From Symbiodinium natans (Eukaryota > Sar > Dinophyceae > Suessiales > Symbiodiniaceae), in contig CAJNDS010002727.1 in the NCBI GenBank assembly GCA_905221605.1, forward strand, positions 1 through 64,000: a DNA stretch of 64,000 nt. Reading direction: 5' to 3'. Within the stretch, counting starts at the first letter, position 1; each line of letters opens with the position of its first letter. Position numbers and translations under genes: made by a program. Positions 53,037 to 64,000 of the stretch are shown here, piece after piece. Under the pieces are notes generated by a model. It saw only the letters and a list, made by a program, of their open reading frames with translations. It did not search any database and was not told the origin of the DNA.

Positions 53037-55638
53037 CCTGATCAGCAGCTACAGCAGTTGGACAAACTCTTCTAAAACTATTCTAAGCGAGCAGGAATAC
53101 GATTGAAGATTGTCTTGTCGAATTCCCCCGAGCACTGGCCACTAAAGCATCAAATGCAATTTGAAGGTTTGTGTGGTGCAACCGGCTGAAAAGAAAGTGC
53201 TCTCTCTAAGTTTTTCAAAAAGCGAACAGTTGGAAGCAGATTCAAGAGCATTCGTTGAAAAAGAGCAGATTCACAAAGCAGTCTCTCGAAAACTATATCC
53301 TGCAGCCTCTGACAAAGAAACGTCAACAAATTTCAACATTCTTCAGCACCCTTTCAGCTTGTAGCACGGCGCAGAGACTCTTTCAAATTGAGCTGAATTT
53401 GGAGCCCAGATGTGTCCTTCTCGCCGTAGGTTTCACCGATGTAGGACATGAACCACCTAGAGATGGGACACAGTGGATTCACAAAGTCCAACCCTCATGG
53501 TGTTCCGCTGATGCAAGCAACCTGAACGCAGTTTTTGCTCTTTGCTCTTTGCAAGGCAAGTGTGTGGTTTGGATGCCTCCGGTTCTGTGATCGACGTAAG
53601 GGTGGGGCCGCAAAGATCGCTTGCTACCAGCGCCATCGTCCTCCCCATCATTCTGCTGAAAATTGGAGCTGTTCTTGTTGACCTAAACGCAAAAGATGAA
53701 AGTCTGGAGTGCCCCATGCGCGTGTTTACCCGACTGCTTCCGCGAGCAAGGGCCCAACTGCCCAACTGGGAGGCCCGCGGCATAATTTGTGAGATGCATA
53801 CACTTCTCATTCCTGGCACGTTGTCAATGTCATCGCATGGAAGCCCCTACATCAGGGTCACACTCCATGTGCCAACTATTGCCAACTCAAGCGTTCGCTG
53901 CTCCTACTGGAATGTGACACGACTCCGCGCATGACGAAATGTCGAAATCGTAAAGCTGGATGTGTTGCACCATGCATCTAAACTCAATTTGCCCAGCCCG
54001 CATAGTCTCCGCAGTGGGAGGCTGATATGGTGTCGTGCACAGTCGTACCTGCTGCGGGAGAACTTACACACAACAGCACGGGCTACACTTCACGCGTTGG
54101 TCTACGAGTCTTGGGCTGGCATGCTGTATCCCTAAATCACATTTCTTGCATTGTGTGGCATTGAAACAAAGCAGCAAAGGCTTTGGCTTGGCAGATGATC
54201 AACTGGTCAACTGGTCGCCAGCCCGTCGCGGAAGAGAAAGCAACGCAAGTCGAGTCCAGCTTCCCCAGTGGCCTCACAGCTCCGGGCTCTGGGATGCTCT
54301 GCAAAAGCATAAGAAAGCACGAAGAATCAGCCAAGAAACCCAAGCCCATGCTCGTGTTGTCTTTGTTTGGGGCAAGGAACTCCATTTCCCTGAAAACCTC
54401 CTAATTCTCCCACCTTCTTGGCTGACACAAGGAAGTATAGCCGCAGATCAAACTTGAGACCTTCAATGAGCATCGGCCTCACAAAGTTCGCACGTAAGGC
54501 TCAGTCCGGTGCTTTGAAAATATCTGAAATCTGACCCTCACTCGAGAGATTCTCAGGCCTGGAAAGGTATCTCTGGACGACGGTGGCCTCTCAGATCTTC
54601 CCTCCACATGTCCATGCAGGCTTTCTTCGCACCGGCCTCGTTTTTTTTGCGGCTCTCTTCGGCTGCCTGGCGCAGACCTCAGCTCCGGACGCTCACCGGG
54701 GAGCCTCTGTGGTTTCAGCCATGTCTGAGCATGCTGCGGTCCAGCTCGGTGGTAAGGAAAATGCCCCGACCCTGTCCGAACATGCTCGCTGACGTTAAAT
54801 TCAAGGGGCGAGGAAAAATCAAGGAGTGAAAGGTTCCAGCGCCAGCAGTGACCCTTGGTTTGAACGGATGAACTGGCGCCTGGCACAGGTGATCCGGCTT
54901 GACGATATAAAAGACCTGTCGGAGTGTCAGAGACGCATGCGAACGCAGCATAGAACGCTGTCTTGTATGTCGTCTTCTCAGAGTGCTGTGTCAAATGGTG
55001 TCAAGTCACAGTGCGTCCCTATATACAAAGGACCTTGGAGTCTTGGTTGCCAAATCTCTTCTCCAGGTCTCCAAGGTCATCTGGAATGACCTGATGCGGC
55101 ACAAAACAGTTCAACCCAGTCTTTTGGATGGGTCGGCATGCGGGGTCGTCTGTGGCTAGGCGCGTCGCCCAAGTGGGAGGTACGAAGCGATACGCAGCTG
55201 GAAATAGTCTCTGCATTCTGGTCATATTCCTGCCCAAGCACTGTGGGAACGATGTAAGTCAGTGCTGACATGTGTCGGCACGTGTCAGTTTAGCTGCGAA
55301 TGTCCTTGCCAGGCGAGTTTTTCGCGCCAGGGCATTGTTCATTCCTAAACGAGACAAACACTCCCACTTTCATCGCTACATGTCCTCGGCTAGCAAGCAA
55401 CCCACACAACATCAAGTATATGCAGAAATATACATACACAGATATATAGATAGATATAGATATAGATATAGATATAGATATAAATATAGATATAGATATA
55501 GATATAGATATAGATGCAGATATAGATACAGATATAGATACGCATATAGATATAGATATAGATATAGATATAGATATAAATATAGATATAGATATAGATA
55601 CAGATATAGATGTGTAAATATACGTATATAAATATAAA

Positions 55639-55669
<31 letters not shown>

Positions 55670-56857
55670 GCTTGTATATCTATGTACATTTTCCGCTATT
55701 TTTATTACTATTTCTATTGTAGTATGTTTTTTTATATGTACAAAGACTTTTTAGATTACATATAAATGTGTAGAACTGGGCACCACAATCTCGAGATCGG
55801 CACGTCCTTTCTTATGCTTTTTCACCTGTATATTGCTATGAACCGCGCTGGACACATTAAGAACCGACATAGTTACATGTGTAAGCTACATATGCATACA
55901 GACATATGTATACATATATACATATGCTACCGGATATTATATTATATAGATACAGAGATATCAGATATCTGTGTTTTCGCCTGAAAGGATGGCCAAGGTG
56001 TCAACGTAGATAAAGGAGATTTAGGGTAACGAGTTTCCGCCTACTTCAGACACCTGCGAAAATCTTTCAGACCAGAGGTCAATCACAAGAGAAGATCTGC
56101 TGAGCTTTTTGAACATCACATTCTGTAAATTGCACGTATGTACCATAAAACTAGACCATGAAATGCAGTATGTACTCCCTGCCTCCCTGCTGGTCCATAC
56201 TGCGTACAATGCAAGGGCCGCTGGCACTTTGAACATCCATGTCACACGTATGCAGCATTTCCCAATCCACTACATGCACACACACACACACGAAAATACG
56301 CGCCAGCAATCTCCCGAAATTCACAAGACCCCACTTGCCTGGAAAATGATTGATCCTCATCCAGGGCTCTACCTGCACTGACAGCGACTCAAGAGAAAGC
56401 ACATGCTTACTGCATTCCCACTCTCATTCTGCACACGAAAGCAGGTCCCTTCCTTTCGGATCCAATCGCCGATGTTGGCATCGTCTATCCAGTGGATGTT
56501 GCACCTGAAGCCGACAGGTTTGGAGCTTTGGGATCTGCTACAACATGGCGAGGGCTTGCGGCTGGAAGGTGGTCGACTAAATGCACGACTCAGGCCAGAA
56601 CATCGTAGCCTGAAGCAAGCAATCACGAGCAATCCGTTGGGCTCTCTCGCACAGAGTCACACCTTGTCTTCGCACTTGACTACACGCCATCCTCGCTCCT
56701 CAGCAGCTTGCGCCACAACCTGGCTCAGACGCTTGTGCTGCACTGGTAGATCCATGAATCGAACAGAATCGAACACCAGCTTCCTGCCCGGCCTCGTAAT
56801 CGCTGTGCGAAGCGTTGAACTGCACAGCGCCACCTTTTTTACGAGGCCTCGCGCAGT
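53037..56857 (-). CDS. Tubulin-tyrosine-ligase-like (TTLL) polyglutamylase, N-terminal and central exons
   Basis: TTLL enzymes ligate amino acids to tubulin tails in cilia and cytoskeleton. Exons: 56663-56857 [19 protein letters not shown]; ~56455-56504 [15 protein letters not shown]; 55169-55229 [20 protein letters not shown]; 55034-55090 [19 protein letters not shown]; 54880-54915 [12 protein letters not shown]; ~54734-54771 [12 protein letters not shown]; 54559-54587 [10 protein letters not shown]; 54423-54477 [18 protein letters not shown]; 54219-54272 [10 protein letters not shown]; 53779-53812 [11 protein letters not shown]; 53609-53682 [13 protein letters not shown]. These are the TTL-domain signatures in the right order (VKPD, GxGI, VQRY, LIxGxKFDLR, HLTNYxVNK), and nearly every junction is in phase, mainly GC-AG. 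Weaker candidates continue at about 53060-53080 and 53037 ([10 protein letters not shown]). The CFExxGxD...EVNxSPSF end was not found in 50.8-53.0 kb. Confidence 0.9.
55436..55680. repeat. (ATAGAT)n / TA microsatellite in a TTLL intron
   Basis: A hexanucleotide agatat array, interrupted by gcagat and cagat variants, runs into (TA)n. It lies in the intron between TTLL exons near 56455 and 55229. Tyr/Arg and Ile/Tyr polymers read from it are artefacts. Confidence 0.95.
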
Positions 56858-58853
56858 CTGCAAAATACCAGAAAACAGATTTTAGCATCACGCAGCAATG
56901 CAGCAAGCAACATGGACACCTTCGCGCACGTACCACGCGAGAGAATGACTAGTTTTTCAACTGCCGTCAACTGGCTCTACTCTCAGCAATTGTCGTGGAA
57001 TCTCACCCAACTTGTGAACAGCACTTTTGTTATGGCCCATTTGTGCCCGTTCACACCTCGTGTATTCAATAGAATTAGGGTCAATAGGGTTTGAAACGGC
57101 CTTGTTTCTTGCCTGCTCGAGCCCCGTACTTCCAGATGTTGTAACATGTCATTTGCTGCAAGGTAAAGAGCACCGATTCGCGCACCGCGGATTCTTGTTT
57201 TCATCAGTCTTCTATTCTTCGTCTTCATTCTACATGTTGCATGAACGTCCACAATAACAAAATATCCTAGATTCGCGAACAGGTGGGGTTCGCGCTCGGG
57301 ACGGCGGATTCGCCCACACGAGCTTCGCGCATTGACGCGACAGATTCGTGCACAACGAACTTTGTGTCGGACTGTCGGACTCGCGCCCCGCTTCCTTAAG
57401 ATCAGCCCCGAACGCTAAACCCATCAAGCCCCACACCCTCAGCAGCTAAACTCCTAAAAGCCTTCAGCCCTAAAACCCCTAAGCCAAAAATATATCCTTG
57501 GCCTGTACACCCTAACCGCCTAACCTGCAAAGTCGAGATAACCCTGAGAATCCTAAAAGCCCCAAACCCTAAAAGCCGTTCAGCCTACTGGTAAATCTCT
57601 CAACCCTCAAAACCCGAAGCCGTTCAGACCCTCGGCTTGGAAAACCCTGGCGTTTTAGTTTGTAGAGAGTGCCTGGGGGTGGTAGGAGGTGCCAAAACCT
57701 TCAGCCCCAACACCTAAACCCAAAAAAACACCAACCCAAAGTAGAACTCTAGCCCAGAAAAAACCAAAAGAACAGAGCCATGAATGCCGAACTTGAAACT
57801 GTGCCCTAAACCCCTTTAAACCCTCAAGCCAAAGAACCTGTAACCATCAAATCTCAGCCCTCCAAACCCTAAACCCCTGTGCAACACCCCCTAAACCTGC
57901 GATCCTAAAACCCCTTACAACTCTAAGAACCCTGCATACACCCTAAACGCTGTAAATTTCTTGAAGACCTTCAACCCTGAAAACCTCAAGCCAGAAACAC
58001 CCTCAGACCCGAAAAGCCACCAGTGCTTGAATGAGATTCCAGCTTGGACGGCACGTGCTTGAATCGCCAGTGCAAAAAAAGCCGGTCGCTTTTCTACAAA
58101 CGATTGCAAGGCCCTGCAGAATGCCAGGTAATGTCAGTGCGCGTGCAACATGTCCAGACCTGCCAGTGGGAACTTCAGCTGCAGGTGTCCTGACACCACA
58201 TGATACCACTCTAAAACGGGGCCAATGCCACAAGCATCAGGCACTGATGCGGCATCTAGGTGTCCACCCGTCTTGGAGCCGCACACGCTGCACGACCGCT
58301 GAGGTGAGCCCGAGCCTCGGCAAAAAGCTCGGCCCAGTTGCCGCTTCTGAGCTCCAAGTGGGCTCAAGTACTCAACATACTATCAACATCCGCAACTGTC
58401 ATCCAGCATCACTCCAGCATCAGTCCAGCATCATCCGCCCCCGGCCCTGACTTGAGCACTCGGCTCGGTGAGCCGGGTCGTGGCGAAGATCGCCGCCTGG
58501 AAAAGGCAACTGCTGAGTGGCACGTGCAATAAACACTTTCGTCCGCCTTCCGGGTCCCTGTACTTGCGACTTCATGCTCCCAGTTGCTGCCGTTTGCGAG
58601 CAAAAAGCCAAGGTCAAAGCGACGCAACATCGGATCGCGAGTCTGGGGATGGCGACCGCGTTGGCCTTGGCGGCGTGCTATACATGTTCCAAAGTCGGCA
58701 GCCCCTTGGCCTGGTTACCGTCTGAAACTTTCACAACCCGGATTCAATCCGTCGCACTGAAGGTCTGAGAGCCAGCTTTGCCGCAGTCACCATGCGAATT
58801 TCATGTTGCTTTTTCGCTTCTCGCTCGGTTTAAACGATGCAAAATGACCATGC
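56858..58853. other. Spacer between TTLL and MDR genes
   Basis: 56.9-57.4 kb shows no exon. From about 57400 to 58020 the DNA is C/A-rich with many degenerate CCCTAAA-like words, described separately. 58.0-58.85 kb has GC-rich frames with no recognisable domain. Confidence 0.45.
57400..58020. repeat. Degenerate CCCTAAA-like (telomere-related) tract
   Basis: Words such as ccctaaac, cctaaaac, ccctaaaagcc and aaaccct recur irregularly for about 0.6 kb, in C-strand orientation on the plus strand. That is opposite to the perfect TTTAGGG array at 41.7 kb. Unit order is poorly preserved, as in decayed subtelomeric DNA. No coding frame is convincing. Confidence 0.6.
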
Positions 58854-61431
58854 TCAGATGTCAACCAGCACCTTGCCAGAGGCTCGGCCCGTCTCCAAGT
58901 ACTCGTGGCCCTGTGCCACCTCTTTGAGTGCGAAGGAGCGATCCTGCAGCTACCAACACTCCGCCACCAGCACCCACTATGAAACTCTCAGCTTCAAACG
59001 CGTCTGCTAACATCCTCAGAATGCAGTCTGCGTTGAGTGTCCGCACCGTGTCCACGAATTCCACGATCAAAGCGTGGTGGTGGGAGGGAGATGGGGGAGC
59101 GGTGCTGGCCGCTCAGCCGCACAGCAGTGATGATCACATATCAAGGACGACGATGACCAGTGACCACAACGACGATGACGAACAGACATGTTCTATAAGT
59201 TCTATATGCTAGAGGTGCAAAAACTGAGAGGCAAATTGAGAGCCAAGGAGCTATGACCGGCTTGATGCTGCCTGGCTCGGGCTCGGGTAAATGGAGCCCG
59301 AGAAGAGGAACTTGAAAAACAACAAATCCTAGACATTCCCAGACCGTGCCGGTGCTTCCTTGAAACTCTTAAAAGTCTTAAAAGTATGGATGGCAACATG
59401 TCAGCGTGTGTCATCTTCACCTTCATTCATTTTCAACTTCACAGGCCCACGGTCAGAACCCTTGCCTGAACATTCACGGAGACCCAACGTCGCCATGTGC
59501 ATAGCTGGATAGCATGAGACTGAGAGATTCGCCAAAAGGGAGACCCACAGTTTCTGCTTCACCCACCGAGTGCCTGCATCGACCCAGCTGGCAATGCTCC
59601 GCAGTGCAGCCGCGTCGGGGCTCACCGGATCGCAATGATAGTACAGCCCAATACCTTAGCACGGTTGCTGCAATTTCAATGTTTTTCGTCGGTCAATGCA
59701 TGCTAGTGTGACATCATACGGTACTTATACAGGACACCCATCTGCTAAACGTTGCCGCGACCGGCTGGGGCTCCGTCCAAAGTAATCTGCCAGCAAGCTG
59801 TTGCCCCACTTCCTGCGCAGGGAAACTGATGATGGACGGTCTGAAGAAAACACAGCTGGTCTGAGGACAGTAAAAAAACAAGGTTGAACCAGGCTGAACT
59901 CTCAAGTTTTTCAATAGCAACCCAGAAGTCTTGAGAAGCGGCCGGGCAATCAGGAGCGGGCCCAGTTCACCGTCATGTGGCTCCCAGTCGCTGCTCAGAA
60001 TGTTGATGTAGTGGCCCACGCCTACCGTACCAAATGCAATATGCATCTTTGAGAAGCCGGCCATGAAAGCTAGGGCAAGTAGACAGTAGCTCGCACACAG
60101 CTGCAGCCTAACTGTTGCGTGCGCAACATTGGACAACAGCTCACAAACATGTGGGGCCCATGATGGCCCGTTTCCATGGCAAAGAGCACAGATCCTGGTT
60201 TCAGGACGTGAAGGTGACCCCCCTCTGCAGTTCCTCGGTATATCTGACCACAACCCCACAAAGAAGAAACGGCAACCAAGAACGAAACGAAAAAAGCCAC
60301 TAGCTTTGTTTTGTGGCTCTGAATCGCTCCTGTCTCTCGAGCATCCTGCCTGGCTTGAGGACCTGCGAGGATAGCGTGCGTGCCTCGTACTCCTCACAAA
60401 AAAAAGAACAAGCGCAGTGGGTGTGAATTGGAGAAAGCCAGCCATGCCCCGCAGAAGCAGTGCGTGCCTGCGTCACTGGGTCGAGGACCACGTCGAGGTC
60501 TCTAAGCACATCTTCGAAGCGGGTCGTCCTGTAGTTGATGACCTGGTCAGCGCCCAAACCTGGAATTCGGAATGCGCAAGTCCAAAGCCTAAAGGACTCA
60601 TGACCCCCCGCGTTGAATGGGAGTGCGATCAAGGACTGATCCGTACCGCATAAGATCTCGTAATTGTTTGGCTCAGTGGCTCCTGACCAGTTCTTCCTTG
60701 GCAGCACTCGCAGTAGTCACCACGTGCATGCCCAACCTGTAGCTTGAGAGACGCGAGACTGGCGAGACTGTCCACCCCCTACCCAGTAACAGTCGGTTTA
60801 CCTGGTGCATATTGAGACCGACAGCTGTGCAAGCTGATTACTAGAGTTGGATGCTGGTGTACTGTACATTGCGTCATGTTTTCGATCACAAGTCAAGAGA
60901 CACATTCTTGCAGTACTGAATCGCGAAGGAGCCGACCCCGCCAGCACCAGCTTGCACCAAGATCTTCTTCCCCTTGCTGCTCTCGCCACTTCGTTGCCAA
61001 ATGCGGAGGACGGGTGCCAGGGCTTGCACTACAGTGAGCCCAACCAAAGGCAATCCTGCCGCTTCCCTGGGCGAGATTGTGGAGGGCACGTGGGCGATGA
61101 TGGTGTAATTGGTAACAACATATTCTTGGAATGCGCCCCAGCTCTGGCCCTGTATCGGTAGCATGCCATACACGCTGTCTCCAGGTCGGAACCCCAGCAC
61201 CCCTGATCCGATCTGCTCAACTTGTCCAGAAAAATCCAGGCCCGAAACAGCAGGCAAAGGCCGCAAGTACTCCACTGACGGATTCCTCCTTTGCTTGAAG
61301 TCTACAGGGTTCAAACTCCCAGTGTGGACTTTGATGAGGACTTGCGTTGTTTCGCAGCACATTGGTCGTGGAATCTCTGCCAGCTGAATCACCTCGGCCG
61401 GCCCTGGCTTGGCAAACTGCGCCGCCCGCAT
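58854..61431 (-). CDS. Quinone oxidoreductase-type medium-chain dehydrogenase (zeta-crystallin-like MDR)
   Basis: NAD(P)H-dependent oxidoreductase of the zinc-lacking MDR group. Exon 1 (60902-61431, ATG at 61431) gives MRAAQFAKPGPAEVIQLAEI, then HTGSLNPVDFKQR, VSGLDFSGQVEQIG, RPGDSVYGML and the nucleotide-binding VQAGAGGVGSFAIQYCKNV. Next: ~60672-60736 LGMHVVTTASAAKEELV; 60468-60559 LGADQVINYRTTRFEDVLRD; 60350-60383 ARTLSSQVLKPG; 59971-60021 HYINILSSDWEPH; ~59016-59075 IVEFVDTVRTLNADCIL; 58854-58943 SFALKEVAQGHEYLETGRAS to the stop. Exon 1 to 2 joins as KNVLGM across a GT-AG intron. Substrate is unknown. One or more exons between 59.1 and 59.97 kb were not resolved, so the catalytic half is incomplete in this model. 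Confidence 0.9.
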
Positions 61432-61449
61432 TGTCCGGCTCGGATCTTG

Positions 61450-64000
61450 CAAGGCCGGCTTGTATCTGGCGCAGGGAGGACGCCCTCAGGACCCTGCCCG
61501 ACAGCTTTCTGAATTCCTGTGTTTTGTTCACGATTTGCTGGGCAGTCTTTGTGCCATCCGACTGCACCCGACCCGATCCCTTCAAGAAGATCCGAGAAGC
61601 TGGATGAAGATTTGCGAAGTTCTGGTGTCGCGGGATGCCGACCCTTAGCCTTAAGCGACCCCAACCCCGACGAGCTTTTTGACGAGTTCTGGAAAAATCC
61701 AGCGAATTCCTCGGTTACCCAGTTCATCATGTCCCCCTACCAGTTTGGGTTCAGGGCTACGGGTGTTCTCGATGCCCAGGTCGCGGGAAAAAAACATCTT
61801 GATGTGGTTTCACTCCATGGAGGGGTGAGGGACGGGGGAAGGGAAGAGGGGGAGGGCAGAGATTCTGGGTTTTGGGGATGTGCAAGAGGGGTTCAGGAAG
61901 GGAATTCCGGCATAAGAGAGCATTTCAAGCATTAGGGGTAAAGGCTTTCGGGGTGGAGGCTAGGGAGGCCTGCTGAAGGAGTTGTACAGAATGCTGAGTT
62001 CATACAGCAGCACGCCCATGACCAACGCCACATGTATGCAAAGCACTTTGGCCAAAGACGCAATGAAAGCCATTGCTGCTCAGAGATCCTTGCTGTTTCG
62101 GAACAGTTTACTGAGTTTTCTGAGCCGTTCCTGCAAGGTTGAGGACAATAGGGCTACTGTTGGCATGCGTTACCAGCTGCGCTGTACTTGTTTGTGCTGC
62201 AGAGCCATAGGTTGTACCATTAGCAAATCTCATGCTTCCGTGCTGCCGAGATCAAATGAGAAGCACTTGCATGAGTCGGCCTACTTTCGAACAGATTACG
62301 AGACCGCAAAGCAAGTCTGAGATCTGCACGAGGCAGACGGCGACTGCTGTGGCTCTGGCCAGAAGTGCAGGCCTTCATAATCTGAATGAATCCGCAAGGC
62401 ATGGTGATTGTGGCAAGTTGTCATGGGACCACAGGAGGGTGAAAACGTGGCTTAGCACAGATACGCCCACCCCCAGCAACCTTGAAGCAAAGAGAAACCC
62501 TTGAGGAGTACAAAGGCTCCCTATTTTAGGACTGGGTAGCTGTCTTCGGAACCCAGGACCCCCAAACGCGAAAAAAAGGCCGCTGGGAAATCTAGGGCCC
62601 CAAACCCGGGGGGGGGGGGGTCGAGGACATGCCTTAAGTTCGAAGCGCGGAGCTGAAAAAAGATAGAGAGCCGAGGGCTTAGGATCTGCGGGATTTTCTT
62701 ACTGGTTCTCAGGGGAATGGGGGAACTAGGGTGCCTATTTAGTCACGAGCGTTGCTTCTCAGACATCTCAGAGACATCTCAGACCTTCAGCCCTCGCTTC
62801 GTCTTCGACAGCGTCATCGCTTAGATCCTCCTTGAAGAGTGCGAAGCACGAAGTGACTCTTGCATGGCTACATGGCTCGTGAGAAGTGTGCTATGTATCT
62901 TGCTGTTTCGAACACAGGCTTCAATATCACATGCGTCCTAAAGTTGTGAGGTCCTCGTCTTCGTCACTGGCCGTGGGCGGACTGCCGCGTGCCTCCATGG
63001 GCAAGCAAGATGCACAGGCAAAGCGAGGAGAAGTATAGAGCCCAGGACATGCTTCTGGAGCCGGAAGCTTGATTTCTCAAATGTTCCGCTGCTCTCTGTA
63101 TACCCTCAGGAAGTGGAAGACTCTAAGGCTCTAAGGATGCTTAAGATCATGCCCAAATAGCAACTCAAAGAAACACGCTCAACACAAAACATCTTGCCCC
63201 GAAATTCTCCGAAAACTCCAAAAAGAACACTCAAAATCTCAAGAGCACACACCTCCAGAACTTGTCTGGTCAAACATGTTCCGCTGGCAAGCATTGCCAA
63301 CAGTTGCTTGTCCCAGACCATGGCGCGCACGGACTCAGGGCTGACTAGGGGCTGGCTTGGAAGGGCTTGGGTTGGTTTAGGGGGTGAGGTTACAGCTTTA
63401 TGGCTGGCTAGCTATAAGATTTTGATTGTCAAACTGTCAAACCCTAAACCATACTCAAAAAGTCCAGACTTGGTGAGACTCCCGTGTAGCAGCTTCTCTC
63501 GAATTTAAAAGCCCGATGCGCTCCAAACTCACTAGGCAGCACACGTGTTATGGTTCGGCACGTCTGCCGGAATGTTATTTCTGTTGGACTGCTGTTATCC
63601 TACTGCCTTGAACCATGACTCCCCCTCAACACGCAACCACTGACATTTCGTTGTCACTGAGGACTTTGTCAAGAAAGCGTAGTTGATCATTACGCCCAAT
63701 GAACTGCACATGCATCCATCGAATGTGCGCAATGCCATGAACCTGCTTCCCCGGTCTTTTGGCTGGTGCGGCAACACATTGCGTTCCTCGCTTCTGCAAA
63801 AGGTCGCAATTCCGACGTGGTGGATGCTCCCGCCAAACTATTCGAATAGATTGGCCAGCTTGCTCGACACTTCTGAAGTCTTCTGACATGTGGTGCGTTA
63901 GCCAATCACCACGTCGGCCATTGCTATCGATTGTTGAATATAAAACCTGGGACGATGCCTTCGTTGTCGTCCGAGTCTTCGTCCAGTGCTGCTGCAGAGC
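61450..64000. other. Right end, no gene identified
   Basis: The 61.4-61.9 kb interval is open on both strands (minus: FAGFFQNSSKSSSGLGSL; plus: DELFDEFWKNPANSS) with no domain on either. A G13 run is at about 62612. From 62.6 to 63.5 kb only short frames are seen. The last plausible exon is at 63626-63889. Confidence 0.35.
63626..63889 (-). other. Possible exon, unknown protein
   Basis: The frame contains VHGIAHIRWMHVQFIGRN and DQLRFLDKVLSDNEMSVV after a plausible AG|G acceptor (CAG before GTTCATGG). Composition is strongly protein-like. It presumably belongs to a gene extending beyond or left of the window end. Function unknown. Confidence 0.35.

Noticed and set aside
55272-55689. Tyr/Arg- and Ile/Tyr-rich frames on both strands
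   Set aside because: Translations of the ATAGAT/TA microsatellite in a TTLL intron.
61519-61935. Plus-strand frame with DELFDEFWKNPANSS
   Set aside because: Composition is fair, but the opposite frame is equally open, no domain is visible and no other plus-strand gene is supported here.

Overview
The window looks like nuclear DNA of a dinoflagellate, most likely a Symbiodinium-like alga. This rests on several traits seen directly. Every gene I could recognise is cut into many short exons (often 29-100 nt). Intron ends are unusual: many donors are GC, some GA and a minority GT, and acceptors are almost always AG followed by G. There is a (TTTAGGG)n telomere-type array inside the sequence, long simple repeats are common, and all recognised genes lie on the minus strand, as in the unidirectional gene clusters of dinoflagellates. 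The best match for the left-most gene is a membrane protein family I associate with this group. No bacterial-type operon, rRNA, tRNA, IS element or CRISPR array was seen.

Layout from left to right (all genes minus strand, so transcription runs right to left): (1) 0.3-2.4 kb, multi-pass membrane protein with an EF-hand and a Cys-rich ectodomain. (2) 4.6-6.0 kb, an NAD(P)-dependent epimerase/reductase of the plant NRS/ER (rhamnose synthase) type. (3) 6-14 kb, no gene identified, but several exon-like open stretches. (4) 14.4-20.7 kb, a pyrophosphate-dependent phosphofructokinase (PFP) paralogue resembling the regulatory alpha subunit, with its catalytic motif lost. (5) 20.8-23.9 kb, spacer with a huge CA/CACG repeat. 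(6) 24.0-32.5 kb, a catalytically intact PFP of the beta type in at least 25 exons. (7) 33-35 kb, C-rich and GC-rich minisatellites. (8) 36.1-37.0 kb, a signal-peptide exon followed by an exon encoding a domain of the T4 gp19/phage tail-tube family. (9) 37-41.9 kb, unassigned exon-like stretches. (10) 41.7-42.1 kb, C-terminal exons of a tubulin-tyrosine-ligase-like (TTLL) protein next to the telomeric array. (11) 44.8-50.8 kb, a complete-motif serine/threonine protein kinase. (12) 53.0-56.9 kb, N-terminal and central exons of a TTLL protein. (13) 57.4-58.0 kb, degenerate CCCTAAA-like DNA. (14) 58.9-61.4 kb, a quinone-oxidoreductase-type MDR enzyme. (15) 61.5-64 kb, mostly unassigned.

The exon models were built by hand from translated similarity to remembered protein families and from splice-site phase; they were not checked by alignment or RNA data. 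Where two exons join in phase to give an uninterrupted family motif, confidence is high; terminal exons and starts are mostly uncertain. The most unusual items are the secreted tail-tube-like domain protein, the head-to-tail PFP alpha-like/beta-like pair, introns flanked by direct repeats, and TTLL halves lying on either side of a kinase gene.
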